Below, piece after piece: positions 11,935-22,979 of a DNA stretch of 64,000 nucleotides. Source of the DNA: Hymenopus coronatus (taxonomy: Eukaryota > Arthropoda > Insecta > Mantodea > Hymenopodidae); contig CM060895.1 of assembly GCA_030762935.1 (NCBI GenBank), positions 29,006,501-29,070,500 of the forward strand, read 5' to 3'. The notes beneath the pieces are model-generated. The model did not search any database. It was given only the letters and a program-made list of their open reading frames with translations, and was not told where the DNA came from. How positions within the stretch are numbered: the stretch's first letter is position 1; each line of letters begins with the position of its first letter. The translations under genes and the position numbers were made by a program.

Positions 11935-12596
11935 CACATTGAAGCCTGGGCATTTCAGTAGTTGAAGTGCCTAGAAACCCAGGGTTTTTACGCCTACTTT
12001 GAGCTATTATTTACAGTACATCAATCAAATCTGCCAAAAAGTATTGGGACAATCTAAACGTATGGCATTCAAGGATTTCTCAACAAATAAGAAAATAGTC
12101 ATAACTTCCATATTAATATTTTATTTCAAATTTACAACAAGTATCAAATATGAGTTTGAAAAAAAACTGCATTAAGCTGATTATACTCCATTTATTCAAA
12201 GTTTTAAAAACTCGCCCTTGGAATCAGAATTTTCCATATTTGCATTCTGAGTTTCAGCTCCAGTTCACAGAAATCAAGGAAATAGCAGCATTTTAACATT
12301 TAAGAGCACAAACATAACAAACATCATCACCTTCAACGAAAGTAGTGTGATTACCGGAGAGCAGCCAATATTACTAAATCTCCTAAAATTGCTAATAGTT
12401 GACTAAAGCAAGAACAGATGGCAGCACAAATCAGACAACAAATGAATAACTGATGTATGTATGTTGTTTGCTGCAGAGCCCAAGACTGAGTTAAAGTTGT
12501 GGAATTGAATTATAAGCATTAGAAATACCTCCCCGGGCATGGGTCTCATGAACATTTCGATGGCCCGAGCTATACTCAGGCTTGGGCTCCAATGTG
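11935..12596. mobile_element. piggyBac-type MITE (TTAA target)
   Basis: The element is bounded by TTAA at 11931-11934 and TTAA at 12597-12600. The left end reads CACATTGAAGCCTGGGC and the reverse complement of the right end CACATTGGAGCCCAAGC. Length 662 bp. There is no transposase ORF. TTAA duplication is the signature of piggyBac-superfamily integration, and short inverted ends of this kind fit non-autonomous members. Confidence 0.75.
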
Positions 12597-12600
12597 TTAA

Positions 12601-13220
12601 GGCAGTTGATATATTGGTAATATTATTTTTTCTTATAGCCTTTTACAACAATATTATTGTTTATTTGATACTATATGTGTATTAAAAACTCCTGTACCTA
12701 AATCATTCACCAGATAGTAATGGTATTTGTCAATGAGTATACCTATTTATCAATTTTCTGTTATCTTTTTTGTGATGCTGAGCAAATTCCTCAAAGTTAT
12801 CACAAGAGAATACATTCAGTACATGTGATATTAATTTGACTGTCACTGTTACTAAATTCCTCCAAACATCAATCAAACATTCAATACAATTCAATTTTAT
12901 TTCAATTCAATATGGTGTTACACATAATTGAATCCAGAGTATAGAAATGCATATAAATACACAAAGTAATAAAAGAATATATACAATGAACTCTTAACAA
13001 GAAGTAGACCATTTATTTCTCTTCTTCCAATTCATCCATTGTGCCGCTGCTATCTCTAGTTTTGGACAATATTAATAATTTATGGATAGTTTAAAACAAA
13101 TTCCTTGATTGTAAGTAAATAAAACATATTTTATTTTGTGTGATCATTTGTACCATATTACTATGAAAATCCAAGGCCCATAGTTCCACCAAAACTCAAA
13201 GATGTACTTGAACTGGTCAT
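12601..13220. other. Intronic sequence with possible LINE 3' tail
   Basis: Mostly featureless. At about 12870-12915 an AATTC/ATTG-rich run (ATACAATTCAATTTTATTTC and following) resembles, in reverse, the end of the LINE fragment near 42.54 kb, so a minus-strand LINE tail is possible. Nothing else is supported. Confidence 0.35.
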
Positions 13221-13224
13221 TTAT

Positions 13225-14335
13225 GTGCCTTCAATTTTTGCTTTCTCTAGCACATATGTATAACACATATAATGAAATAGAGAAAGTATTGTATTCCATT
13301 AAAAAATTTTATACCAAGATTTCACCAGAAATATATGTTTCGAGACCCCCTGAATCCAAAAAAGGCATCTTTAGAAAACAATAAGATATTTAAGTTAAAC
13401 ATCTTATGCTACAAAAATTTTCAAGAAAATCCCACACACCCCAACATTCCTTTACATGGAAATATTTTCGAAAAATTTTATTTTCTCAAAAATGGCAATA
13501 ATGATTTCTATTAAAATACTGTACATGACAAATAAAATGTTGACCTTGCATTTTCTGGGAATAGCTGCAGGGGTCCTCTTCATTCTGAATGACTTTTGCA
13601 TAGCTGGCAAACATAATTTAAGCAAAAACTTACTACACAAAAAGTGCAGATCTCACCAAAATACACAATTTATGTCCTTTACACTTTTGTTATGGAGGTA
13701 ACTATTTTAGAAATATTCTTTGTTATTGGTTTCAATTTTAAAATATTTATATTTTTCTTGCCCATGTTTGTTTTATTTTTCTTCTGTTGAAGCAAAGAAG
13801 CGAACTTCAATGATTTTTTTTGTATCACTTATATAGCCCCCTTTAACATCTAAGGTCATATCGTTGGCTTTGCACTTGAAACAACTCGTCTGTAGGTTCT
13901 TTTATGTTTGGTTTAAATAATTTTATTTTCCACACACACACACACACACATGCACACGCACACACACACAGATATATTCACTCTCACATACATACTTCCA
14001 GACTCTGGGGGATAGGGAATAATTCTGGCTAAAGAAAACTTCCCTGCCCCAGCTGGGAATCGAACCTAGGACCTCCAGGTGAGAAGTCAGCTCAATGATA
14101 ATTGCATAGCGCTTTGCTTTTAAAACATTTGACTATCACTTTAGCATAGTGCATTCCTTTAGTTCCCTTCTGTTTATAAGGAGCTATAGCATTAAGAACA
14201 TTTTGCTAATGCTTATCCCAATTAGTAAGATGTAGAAAGAAGAATAAACTTTTGTAAGAAGCTTATTTATAGAACAGCTAGAAAGAGTCATGTGAGTGTA
14301 ACACATCAGCTTTTTCATTAATATTTCATAATTTT
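13225..14335 (+). repeat. RepA copy 3, split by a SINE
   Basis: RepA 5' landmarks (GCTTTCTCTAGCACATATGT; ACCAAGATTTCACCAGAAAT; CCCTGAATCCAAAAAAGGCA) run from 13225 to about 13806. After the SINE at 13815-14091, the RepA 3' half resumes (AACATTTGACTATCACTTTA, then AGAAAGAGTCATGTGAGTG near 14290). The TG tract seen in other copies is missing here. Confidence 0.7.
13815..14091 (-). mobile_element. tRNA-derived SINE, family 1 (5' truncated)
   Basis: On the minus strand this copy carries the internal promoter region with a GGTTCGATTC-like box B (plus strand GGGAATCGAACCTAGGACCT), then a body with a CA/TG repeat and a tail ending in GGGGGCTATATAAG. It matches 47468-47786 and 44651-44905. The 8-bp duplication TCAATGAT lies at 13807-13814 and 14092-14099. 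The box A end is cut off. It sits inside RepA copy 3. Confidence 0.8.
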
Positions 14336-14909
14336 TTTGTCTATGTCTGTTTGAAGGTAACAATGTTAATGAAGGAGAGTCACTATTTCACTTACCTGAT
14401 TTTGATTGAGTATCTGAAGTAGGCCAAACAGGCCAATAAGGTCAATTTTATAATTAATTTCTAATAAACTGTAATATAATCTAAATTTAATGTGCAAGAG
14501 TGATTTACCTTAATAATAATTAAAATATATATAGCCTAAGTTATGCTTCATTCAGAACAAGGAATATTGATGTTATTGCTATGTTCCTTATATAAGTACA
14601 ATAAAAAAATAAATAAGAATAATAAAATACACCAAAAGTGTCAATTAATATTTCTTCCCATTAACTAATCAGTTAAAGAGTAAAAACATCATTACACTCA
14701 AACTTCACTCTTGAAATAAAGTAACTTTCTTCAGACAGATTTCGGCAGCTGTTGCCACCATTTTCAAAAGAGATTTGTATTTCTTTCCTTGTTTATGTGT
14801 ATAAAGCTTATTTCTCTCTTATGAGGGTTAGACAATTTTTACACTCATGCTCAAATAAATGTTGCCAGGTTGACAGTCAGTCCATAACTGCAGCTCCCAA
14901 GGAAGTGTG

Positions 14910-15045
14910 CAACAATAATAATAATAATTAATTAATAATTAATAAATAGTAGTAGTAGTAGTAATAATAATAATAATAATAATAATAATTAATGAATTAA
15001 TTAATAATTAATAAATAGTAGTAGTAATAATAATAATAATAAGTA
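14910..15045. repeat. Compound AAT/TAG/TTAA microsatellite
   Basis: Runs of AAT, TAATTAAT and TAG alternate in two similar blocks (around 14911-14960 and 14990-15045). They lie on the tail side of a minus-strand tRNA-like SINE and may be its tail. Confidence 0.8.
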
Positions 15046-15147
15046 GAGTCAGACTGAAATATTCAGTGCCACAGCCAGGTTTTGAACCATGGATCTCCTG
15101 ATCTCTAGCCAGTTGCTCTGCCACTGAGCTACCATAGCAACATGCTG
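15046..15147 (-). mobile_element. tRNA-derived SINE head
   Basis: The minus strand reads GTTGCTATGGTAGCTCAGTG (box A-like TAGCTCAGTGG), GCAGAGCAACTGGCTAGAGA, and a GGTTCAAAACC box B-like element, at tRNA-like spacing. A functional tRNA is unlikely: box B is imperfect and no clear acceptor stem follows. The microsatellite to its left would be the tail. Confidence 0.55.
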
Positions 15148-15589
15148 GCATAGCATTGAATTTCTTAACAGACTGGCATGTTTACCGGTGAATCACAAGG
15201 TGTTCTCAAATTATTTTGAGATGACAACTCCAATGGCAAATTACAATGTTGTAAGTACTTAAGTCCCAGGATTCATATTATAGGATTAAGTCAATACCAA
15301 TTGACCATAATAGAATGACAAACACCCCAAACTTCAACCAAAAAGTTACTCAGAAATTTGGTGCCTGCAAATCACGGTACATGGAGCTGATATGTAAATG
15401 ATATCTCAAGATATGTAATCGTTTCATAATGTGGCTAGTAGCCCTCCCATTGCATTTTAATATCATTTTATGAATATAAAATCCCAAAATATCTTTGGTA
15501 AAAGGAAAACAAATCCCCTTAATAGATTTACAATCTACAAGTCACAGCTGCATTTAAGGTGGAAGGGCTATGGATAATATGATAATTCA

Positions 15590-16950
15590 GGTATATTAAG
15601 CAAGTACTTAAGGAACATAGGGGTTAAGTGTGTATGAATATATAGGCATTTTATACAGTTAGAAAGATATACTGACCATGAAGTGAGAAGTAATGTAAAA
15701 AATGAAGGGTTTATTTCAGAGCTCCAAAAGTTAAATAAGGAAATTAAGTTATGTATAAAAAGCACAGCAAATGTGATTGCAGGGATGGTGGGTCAGCAGT
15801 GGGTTTTAGACAAGATTGTAAATTGAGTCCAGTTTTGTGCAATTTATTTATTGATGATTGGTGAAAGGGATGCCGAAATGTAATTCACACTGACTCTTTT
15901 TAGGAAAGAAAGAAGTAATAGCCTTTTTATTTGCTAATGGTTTAATAGTAAGTTTGACTACATCATTTGACTGCAATGAGGGATAAACAAAATAGGTAGA
16001 TTTAAAAAATAGAATCTGTGTAGTATGAAATAACACTATAAGTACTTATATAAATGATTAGGAATATAAGTATATAATGGAGTACCATTATAATGGAATT
16101 GTTAAAAAAAAAAATAGTCAACATTTTAAACTCTTTAAAATTTTCCATTTACGTGTTGATATTTTTTAAGACTGGGTACTTTCAGGAAGCACCCTCCCTA
16201 TCTTCAGTTAATTTGTCAACAAATTAAAATTAACTGAAGATAGGAAGGATGCTCCCTGAAAGTAGTCTTAAAAAGATCGACATCTAAGAGGAGAATTTTA
16301 AAGTGTTTAAAATTTTGACTCATTTTTTTAAAACAATTTCACTAGAAATAATATTAAACAAATCAATGTTTTTTAATATTTTTAAAATATATTGTTTGGA
16401 GTTCTTGCCAAAGTTTTCTGAAACAAATCAAACTATGCACTACTTTTGGGTGCCACAAACATAAAACGTGTGCAGAATGGGGTTGAAGCGTAAATGTTAT
16501 GAACTCAAAATAGTAGAGCTTAAAAGGGGGGGGGGGGGTTATTAAAAATGGATGAAAGATGGTTGTTGAATGCCTTTAGAAATGGTTAATGAATTGAATT
16601 ATTTGGAAGATGGAAGAAGGTAACCACAAGGAGAGAATGTTATTGTTAAAGGTAAGGTAGTCAAGAGAGCAAATTTGATATGTTTGAATAAGATGCCAAA
16701 TTTTCTAGTAAAGTGGATAGAGAAACTGTAAAAGTGGTAGTGGAATCAAGAATGTTATATGGAGGGTAAGTTTGAAGGGTTCAAAGGGATGTGAAAATAT
16801 ATATATTCACAGAGTGTTTAGTAGGCAGGTATTAGTATTGCTTCACTGAAGGGAGTGATAATGGCTAGGGAGAGTAAGGAGAGAATTTTATAATATTGGC
16901 ATTTATAATATTGAAATTAGAAAATCACAGTGTTTTAAAGGTGTATACGC
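15590..16950 (+). pseudogene. Decayed LINE of the same type as the 30-35 kb element
   Basis: Readable pieces include FRQDCKLSPVLCNLFIDD near 15800 (family: RQGCKLSPILFNLYIND), ELFADG-like sequence near 15930, and after a foldback insertion KVVVESRMLYG near 16730, which matches KVYNMVVEAKMLYGIEVW of the minus-strand LINE at 30-31 kb. Numerous stops. An 11-nt G run lies at about 16527-16538. Confidence 0.6.
16097..16341. repeat. Foldback element (imperfect ~100-bp inverted repeat)
   Basis: Left arm 16097-16212 and right arm 16224-16341 pair around a short ACAAATTAAA-type loop. The best part is CCCTATCTTCAGTTAATTT against its complement, with CTTTCAGGAAGC opposite GCTCCCTGAAAG. Outer arms pair through T/A-rich runs and AATTGTT/AACAATT. 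No ORF. It interrupts the LINE relic. Confidence 0.75.
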
Positions 16951-17515
16951 TGGGTCATATTAAGGCTGTCTGATGTCACTGTCCAGTAATTTATTTCACA
17001 CCACCCATCATAAACTTTAGGATTATTATCTATCCATTTATGAACTATTAACAATAAAGCTGCAGAGTCATTAACTTCAATCTTAAACTGCATTGAAGTT
17101 AAATAGCATATAACACAAAGCAGATGTGCAAATTAAATATTAAAAAAGTATAAAATAATTACTAGCCTCCTTTAATGAAAAATTGCCACACAAACATCAA
17201 ACATGGACACAATATATATGTTAAAAATACAAAGAAAATCACAATAATTTAATAACCTTTATAAAGATCTTAAATTTAATCAGTGCAAACTACATGATTC
17301 AATACCATTTTATTGGCACTTTCTAAAACTTAGCAAACTTTGAGAAATAACTTGCTTCTCACTTTTTTTTTTTTTAATTCATTTATCATTGCCTCAAAAT
17401 CCAGATTGACTGGATTCTTATTCTATGGCTAGTACTTCAAAACAGACCAGCACTTCATGATTCTCTGCTGTCTATAGACAGTTCTTAATCTATTTTAAAA
17501 TAGAAATGGGACTTT
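16951..17515. other. Intronic sequence without recognisable features
   Basis: AT-rich, with a T run near 17365. No coding trace or inverted end was identified. Confidence 0.45.
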
Positions 17516-17519
17516 CAGT

Positions 17520-19480
17520 AGAACAGTTTGTTGCTGGAATACAGAGTGGAATATTTCCTGACAGAATGAAGTACTCTAATGTCATACCACATTTTAAAAC
17601 AGGTAAACAAGATTAATATCTCAAATTATAGACCTAGATCTCTCTTGTCTGTTTTCTCAAAAGTATTTGGGAAAGTAATGTTCAAAAGGCTTTATAATTA
17701 CTTGGAAAAGAACAACTTACTTGTCAAAGAACAGTTTGGCTTTAGAAAAGGAATAGCGACTGATAATATAACCTACAAGCTCACGTATAAAGTGTTAACA
17801 GCTTTAAATGAAAAGGATCATGTCGGTGGAATTTTTTGTGACCTAGCAATGGCTTTTGACTGTGAATCATGAGATTCTGATAGCAAAACTACATTTCTAT
17901 TGAATAAAGAATAACATATTAGATTGGTTCATTTCATACCTAGAGAAGAGAACAAAAGGTTGAAATTAATAACTCCAATGGGTATCAAAACAGTGCCTCA
18001 GAATGGAAATCAGTAAAACATGTTGTTCGCCAGGGACCAATCTTAGGGTCTCTTTTGTTCTGGTTTACATAAATGACCTCCCATTATACATTAACAACAT
18101 TGCATTTATTTATTTGCAGCTGGCACTAGTGTTCTAGTAAAAATTTCAATGACTCTGTAGTAAATTTAAACTATGTTCTAAAATTGTATGTCAAATGAGT
18201 TCAAAGCAAACAAACTCTCAGTAAACCTTGAAGAAACAAAAGCAATTAAATTTATAAATACTTGCTCACCTCAAACACACATAGAAATAGGAATTAATTA
18301 TACATTGTTAGAACAGCTAAATGAAGTCAAATTTCTTGGCCTTTAGGTAGATAAACATTTGGACTGAAAGTCACATATTAGCTACATCACACCTAAACTT
18401 AGCTCAGCATGTTATGCTGTCCATGCACTGGTTAAATTTCACTCAATCGATACACTTAAATTGATGTATTTTGCCTACTTTAACTTCATCATCGGATATG
18501 GAATAATATTCTGGGGTAATTCATTGGATAGTAACTATATATTCCGGATACAAAAGATAGCTATATGGATATCTGTAATGCTTATAGCAGATAGTCATGC
18601 AAGGAACTATTTAAAAAATTGGGCATAATCACCTTATCTTATGTTTATATATTATCCATTTTAAAATTCTATGCAGTTAATCAACATAGTGTTATAACAA
18701 ACATGGAAATTCATAACATTAATACTAGACCAATCTTCGTTGCTTTCAGAAAGTATTTTATGAAACAATCAAGATATTTAATGCTCTCCCCAGTAACCTC
18801 AAAGAAAATGTTGGGAATTTCAGGGCTTTTAAGGCCTCTCATAAGGAGTACCTTTGCAATAAATCATTTTACTCTGTAGATGAATATTTAAGTGACAAAT
18901 CTGTCTGACAATACCATAATAATCATTGTATTTATAAGTATTATAATGTATTGCATTTTGTGTATATTAGTGTGTGTGAATTTTATATTCAAATTAAGCT
19001 GATGTATACTTTGACTTGCACGAATATGTCAAATGAAATTTTTAGAATTGTACATTTTTCCATTGTAAATTCTATAACATATTTGTAAATATCTTTTGTA
19101 ATTTGTTGACATTTATGGAGAGTACATAATACAGTAATCATATTTTAGTTTTATATAATTATTAGTAGTAACTACTATCGATAATTAGAAAACTATCATC
19201 TGATATTACATCAGTGTTATATATAATGAAATTATATTTATTTATACATTTTAACACTAATTTTTGATACTCTTTGTTTTTATGTATAAAAAAAAAAAAA
19301 AAAAGAAGTGTAACACATGATTTTAGCGCTAGAGCTTTATACATAGTTTTCTTTCTTCTTTTTTTTTCGCAATATATAAACATAAGCATACATGTATATC
19401 CCTTGACAAGTTCTATGTTCAGTGGCTTCCTGGCCTAAACGAACCTACAGAATGCTTTCTAATCTAATCTAGTTATAAAT
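17520..19480 (+). pseudogene. Jockey-like LINE, degraded RT and 3' end
   Basis: The longest clean part, 17579-17872, gives NISNYRPRSLLSVFSKVF, FGKVMFKRLYNYLEKNNLL and VKEQFGFRKG, then GGIFCDLAMAFD, the RT entry region of Jockey-type LINEs. Beyond the stop it continues in pieces: LSVNLEETKAIKF near 18220, YTLLEQLNEVKFLGL near 18300, YFNFIIGYGIIFWGNS near 18480. The 3' part ends around the CTAATCTAATCTAG sequence at about 19460. The FADD motif is lost. Confidence 0.8.
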
Positions 19481-19499
19481 TTTGAGCACTGTGTACATA

Positions 19500-19890
19500 T
19501 TTGGATAGCCTTTTTTTTTTTTTTTTTTTTTTTATTTATTTTTTTTATTTATGAGTTTGATGCCCTTTACCCTAGTTGGTCATATGCAACTATGAATTAA
19601 ATTGGTGAAATTTATGGTAAAATGATTTTGGGGTATACAGGTTTTAAAGTTACTTGACATTTATTTGTCTGATCAGTATAAGGGAAGATCCTAAAAAAAA
19701 ACTTTATCTGGATAATTCACCCTAAGCAAGAATCAAACTCATGACCTCTTAAATGTAAGGCAGAAATGCTATCTCCACTTTACTGAAGCAGACCAGGTTT
19801 TTTTAAAACCAACACAGCTACAAAGAAATGGATGACAGCTTTCTCACCATCCTTTCTTACAGACAACATATAGCTCTTAAAATGTATACA
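19500..19890. other. Poly-T tract and unassigned intron
   Basis: A T run of roughly 20-30 nt lies at 19511-19540 with further T-rich sequence after it, possibly a minus-strand retroelement tail. The remainder up to the SINE duplication shows nothing recognisable. Confidence 0.4.
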
Positions 19891-19907
19891 TCCTTCACTA
19901 AAGTTGT

Positions 19908-20209
19908 GTTACCCTTTGTGGTGTAGTGGTTATGCAGTGGTTCATGCTAACTTCATATGCCCAAGGTCATGGTTCAAATCTGGTTGCGCATGATTTATTT
20001 TTTCGAGAATAAAAATCCTTAGCATGGCTTCCTTTGGAAAGGAAGTAAAACTGTTGGCCCTGTGTCGTAAATTTACTGCATGTAAAAGAACCTCAAGTCT
20101 GATAAAGAGACCTCTGAGAAAAATTAAGCTGCCTTTCATGCCTAACATAGAATGGGAGGCTGAGAAACACAGCAGTTAAAGAGCATCCATAAATAAAACT
20201 CCATTTCAT
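19908..20209 (+). mobile_element. tRNA-derived SINE, family 2, with perfect 14-bp target duplication
   Basis: The head carries box A-like TGGTGTAGTGGTTATGCAGT and box B-like GGTTCAAATC. The body includes AAGGAAGTAAAACTGTTGGC and AAAAGAACCTCAAGTCTG, and the tail AAATAAAACTCCATTTCAT. The flanks TTCACTAAAGTTGT at 19894-19907 and 20210-20223 are identical. Length 302 bp. The intact duplication indicates a fairly recent insertion. Confidence 0.85.
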
Positions 20210-20223
20210 TTCACTAAAGTTGT

Positions 20224-20560
20224 TTGCTCATGGATTTAAATTTCTCTGCAGCATCATCAATTTTAACAGTTTCTAGTTCTGTGATTTTTGAGAGAAATGA
20301 AAAGCTTATCTTATATAATTTATAGACATTAACTCTCTTCTGCAAGTCATCCTTAAGAATTTCTATAATCTTAGACTACAACATTCCCATTTTTCTCTAG
20401 ATCTCAACATGACCTGATCCTGTTTCATTTTCAAAGTTTATGGGTTCTTCTTCAGAGTCAGATGATTCATTAAAAATCTCTTGCATTTAATTTGACACTT
20501 CCTTCTCTGATTCAGAATTTCAGATTTCTATGTTTCTTTTCAGTTGAATCCTTATGAATT
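20224..20560 (-). other. Possible decayed coding sequence, acidic
   Basis: On the minus strand, broken frames give FNESSDSEEEPINFENETGS near 20430-20490 and LQKRVNVYKLYKISFSFLSK further on. Acidic, Ser-rich stretches like this occur in ends of some transposases, but I cannot assign a family. The SINE at 19908-20209 interrupts its possible continuation. Confidence 0.25.
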
Positions 20561-20795
20561 GAAAAATATGTCTAAAACTCACTTAAAAACACTGTAGGAG
20601 TCATGGATTGTCGTTACAAGAACACGAACAAATCCACTGCACTAAGTACTTTATAATTAGAAAGGGACTTTCTTCTTTAATACAATTTTGAGATCTTATA
20701 TATTTTAAATACACTTTTTTTAATCACACGACTTGATTACAGAATAGAGAGAGAAAAAATACTCAGAATTATAAGCAATTGCTGTTTTCTTGCAG

Positions 20796-20919
20796 CCCCA
20801 GACTAGGATTTCATGAAGAACTTGTGCATATCTACTATTCAGCTGTAAATTTCAGAGATGTCATGATGAGCACAGGCAAAATATTTGCCGAGCTCCATCA
20901 AGTGAATCGGTTAACTGAG
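20796..20919 (+). CDS. FASN: Fatty acid synthase exon (start of enoyl reductase)
   Basis: The acceptor is TCTTGCAG|C and the donor ACTGAG|GTACAG; 124 nt, phase 2 to phase 0. It encodes LVHIYYSAVNFRDVMMSTGK, the hallmark start of the enoyl-reductase domain, a medium-chain dehydrogenase/reductase fold that reduces the trans-2-enoyl-ACP intermediate with NADPH. The NFRD segment is strongly conserved in animal FAS and polyketide synthase ER domains. No stop or deletion is visible. Confidence 0.96.
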
Positions 20920-21414
20920 GTACAGTAGTCATTTTATTTTGACAATTTCTTATCTAAAAAGAATTTTCTTGATTGTTTATAAATCTAGAGTTTAATTATC
21001 AACATTCATGGCCTTAAGGAAAGTTAATGACAAAGAACACAATTATTTGACCTTTTGTTATACAGAATGAGCAGAAATTAAAGCTCAACTGTTTGTACTT
21101 GATAATACGATAACAGTAAAAAAATGAATGCTTACAAATAACCTCATTTGCCTTTGATATCAAACTAAGGGGTAACTGTGGAACCTTTCGTGAATGCCTT
21201 AATAAACAAAATAAGTATTAAACAGTATTTTTGCAAATGCTGTGGCCATAAATGTAGTAGGACTCCTTTCATATATACATGTATACATAAGGAGCAGAGA
21301 ATTGGACTTGGTGGAATTCTATTGTTAATAATTCCCCTATGTGAGTTGTGTTTATAAGGCAAGCATTTAATCCTCTGTTATCTATATCCAGATATGAAAT
21401 AAATTAAGATGCTA

Positions 21415-22240
21415 ATTTTAATTTCTCTACCACATACATAGCAGGTTGAGAAGGCATTGCATTCCATCCAAAATTTGATACTGATAATTCATCGGAAATA
21501 CATGTTTTGGGATCTACTGAATCCAAAAACAGTATTTTTAGATCATCATATGTGTGTATTTATGTGGGCATGCACACTCATGCTTGCATGCAGGTGCATG
21601 TGAACAGCAAAACTCAAAAACGAAAAATCTTTTAATACCAAACTTGATAATTTAAGTTCAGCTTCTCCCAAGGATATGACAAAAAGATTTTCAAGAAAAT
21701 ACCCTCACCTCAAACTACCCTTTCATCAGAAAGCTTTTGAAAATATTGATTTTTGCAGTTTTGATTAAAATACCATATGTTTAAGATATTTTCATGACAA
21801 AATGTAGCTCTTGAATTTTATGGGAATAGCCTCTGAAATCTAAAGCTGCCACTTTGGTTGGCTTTTGCATAACTGAAAAGTGGTTTATAAAGTTTCTTCA
21901 TAATTTATATAAAATACAATTTTTTTTTTTTTTTTTTTTTTGGTGCAAATTTAGCGGTTTCTGAGATATTCCTTATTAAGTTTTAATTTTCCAATAATGT
22001 TGCTTTTATCAATGGCAAGCCATTAAGTTTTCTTTGTTTTACTCCTGGCAATGCAAAGAAGACAGAGAACAGCCCCATGTATTTTCCTTATTTCATTTGC
22101 AGCTACAAAGAAATAAGTAAAAAAAGTCCATTTATGTTCAGGTTTATCTCAATTAGCATGAAGTAGATACAGGATTAAGGTTTTCTAGGAATTGTTTCGG
22201 AATAGTAGAGAAAGTCAGGTGAATGTAACATCAGTTTTTT
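21415..22240 (+). repeat. RepA copy 4
   Basis: The 5' part has TCTCTACCACATACATAGCA followed by GAGAAGGCATTGCATTCCAT. Inside are ACTCAAAAACGAAAAATC, ATACCAAACTTGATAATTTA and CTCAAACTACCCTTTCAT, then a T run at 21920-21942, and the 3' end is GTAGAGAAAGTCAGGTGAATG. No ORF. Confidence 0.75.
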
Positions 22241-22479
22241 AAGTCCATAAACACCTTAATATTTCTATTGGATTTTACTATTACTAGAGACTGAAGCTTA
22301 TCTAGATCACAAAATAAAATTATCAAACAGTTTGTAATTTACTATTAGAATTTTGTTTTATAAGCATAAAAGTTGTATTTTCCATTGATATACCTTTTCT
22401 GAGCATACAGATACTACTGTTTTTCTAGAATATGATCCCTACAAGATATAAAGGGTAAATATACTGAAAATGTCCCATT

Positions 22480-22970
22480 TAAGCTTTCTAAACAGGAAAC
22501 TATTTATAGCAAAGGCAGCAAACTCTGCCCTTTCTTCTAGTATATTGTCTAGCCACCAGGTGCTGTATTCATTCATAGTACTTAATAGCCCCTTTGATCA
22601 GACCATTCTCAATACATTTGTTAATAATGAGTCCACATGGATTGGACAAAAAGAGCAGAGCACTATTGGTGAAGTGCTTCAATCAAAACAACAGTAACGT
22701 TGCGGCTGCATTTTGAGAATATTGCCAGCTGAAAGGATTATGGAATGTTTCTCTTTCTGCCCAGCTATGATCACCATTGCTCCTTTCTTTTTAAAGAGGC
22801 TAACACTCAAAGTCGACAGATTCACAGCACTGGATGTAGCATTCAATACAAGATGGGGCTCCATCATCATCGCTTATCCAGTTCAGCAGCTTCTCTGTAA
22901 CACATTTGGTAATGATAAAATAGATAGCATATCAATTCCAAATGCTTGACCATCAGGATGACCCAATCTC
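22480..22970 (-). pseudogene. Unassigned degraded coding sequence
   Basis: Composition and a minus-strand frame (22870-22679, with neighbours in other frames) suggest a former gene. It reads LVLNATSSAVNLSTLSVSLF then KKKGAMVIIAGQKEKHS. This faintly resembles the cofactor-domain end of medium-chain dehydrogenases (a VxNAxxS stretch, then KKxGxxVxxG), but no catalytic motif confirms it. A chance ORF or unknown transposon piece is equally possible. Confidence 0.25.
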
Positions 22971-22979
22971 ACTCCATGT

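Noticed and set aside
13925..13970. CRISPR-like or regular short repeat array
   Set aside because: Simple CA dinucleotide tract inside a SINE; the sequence is clearly eukaryotic.
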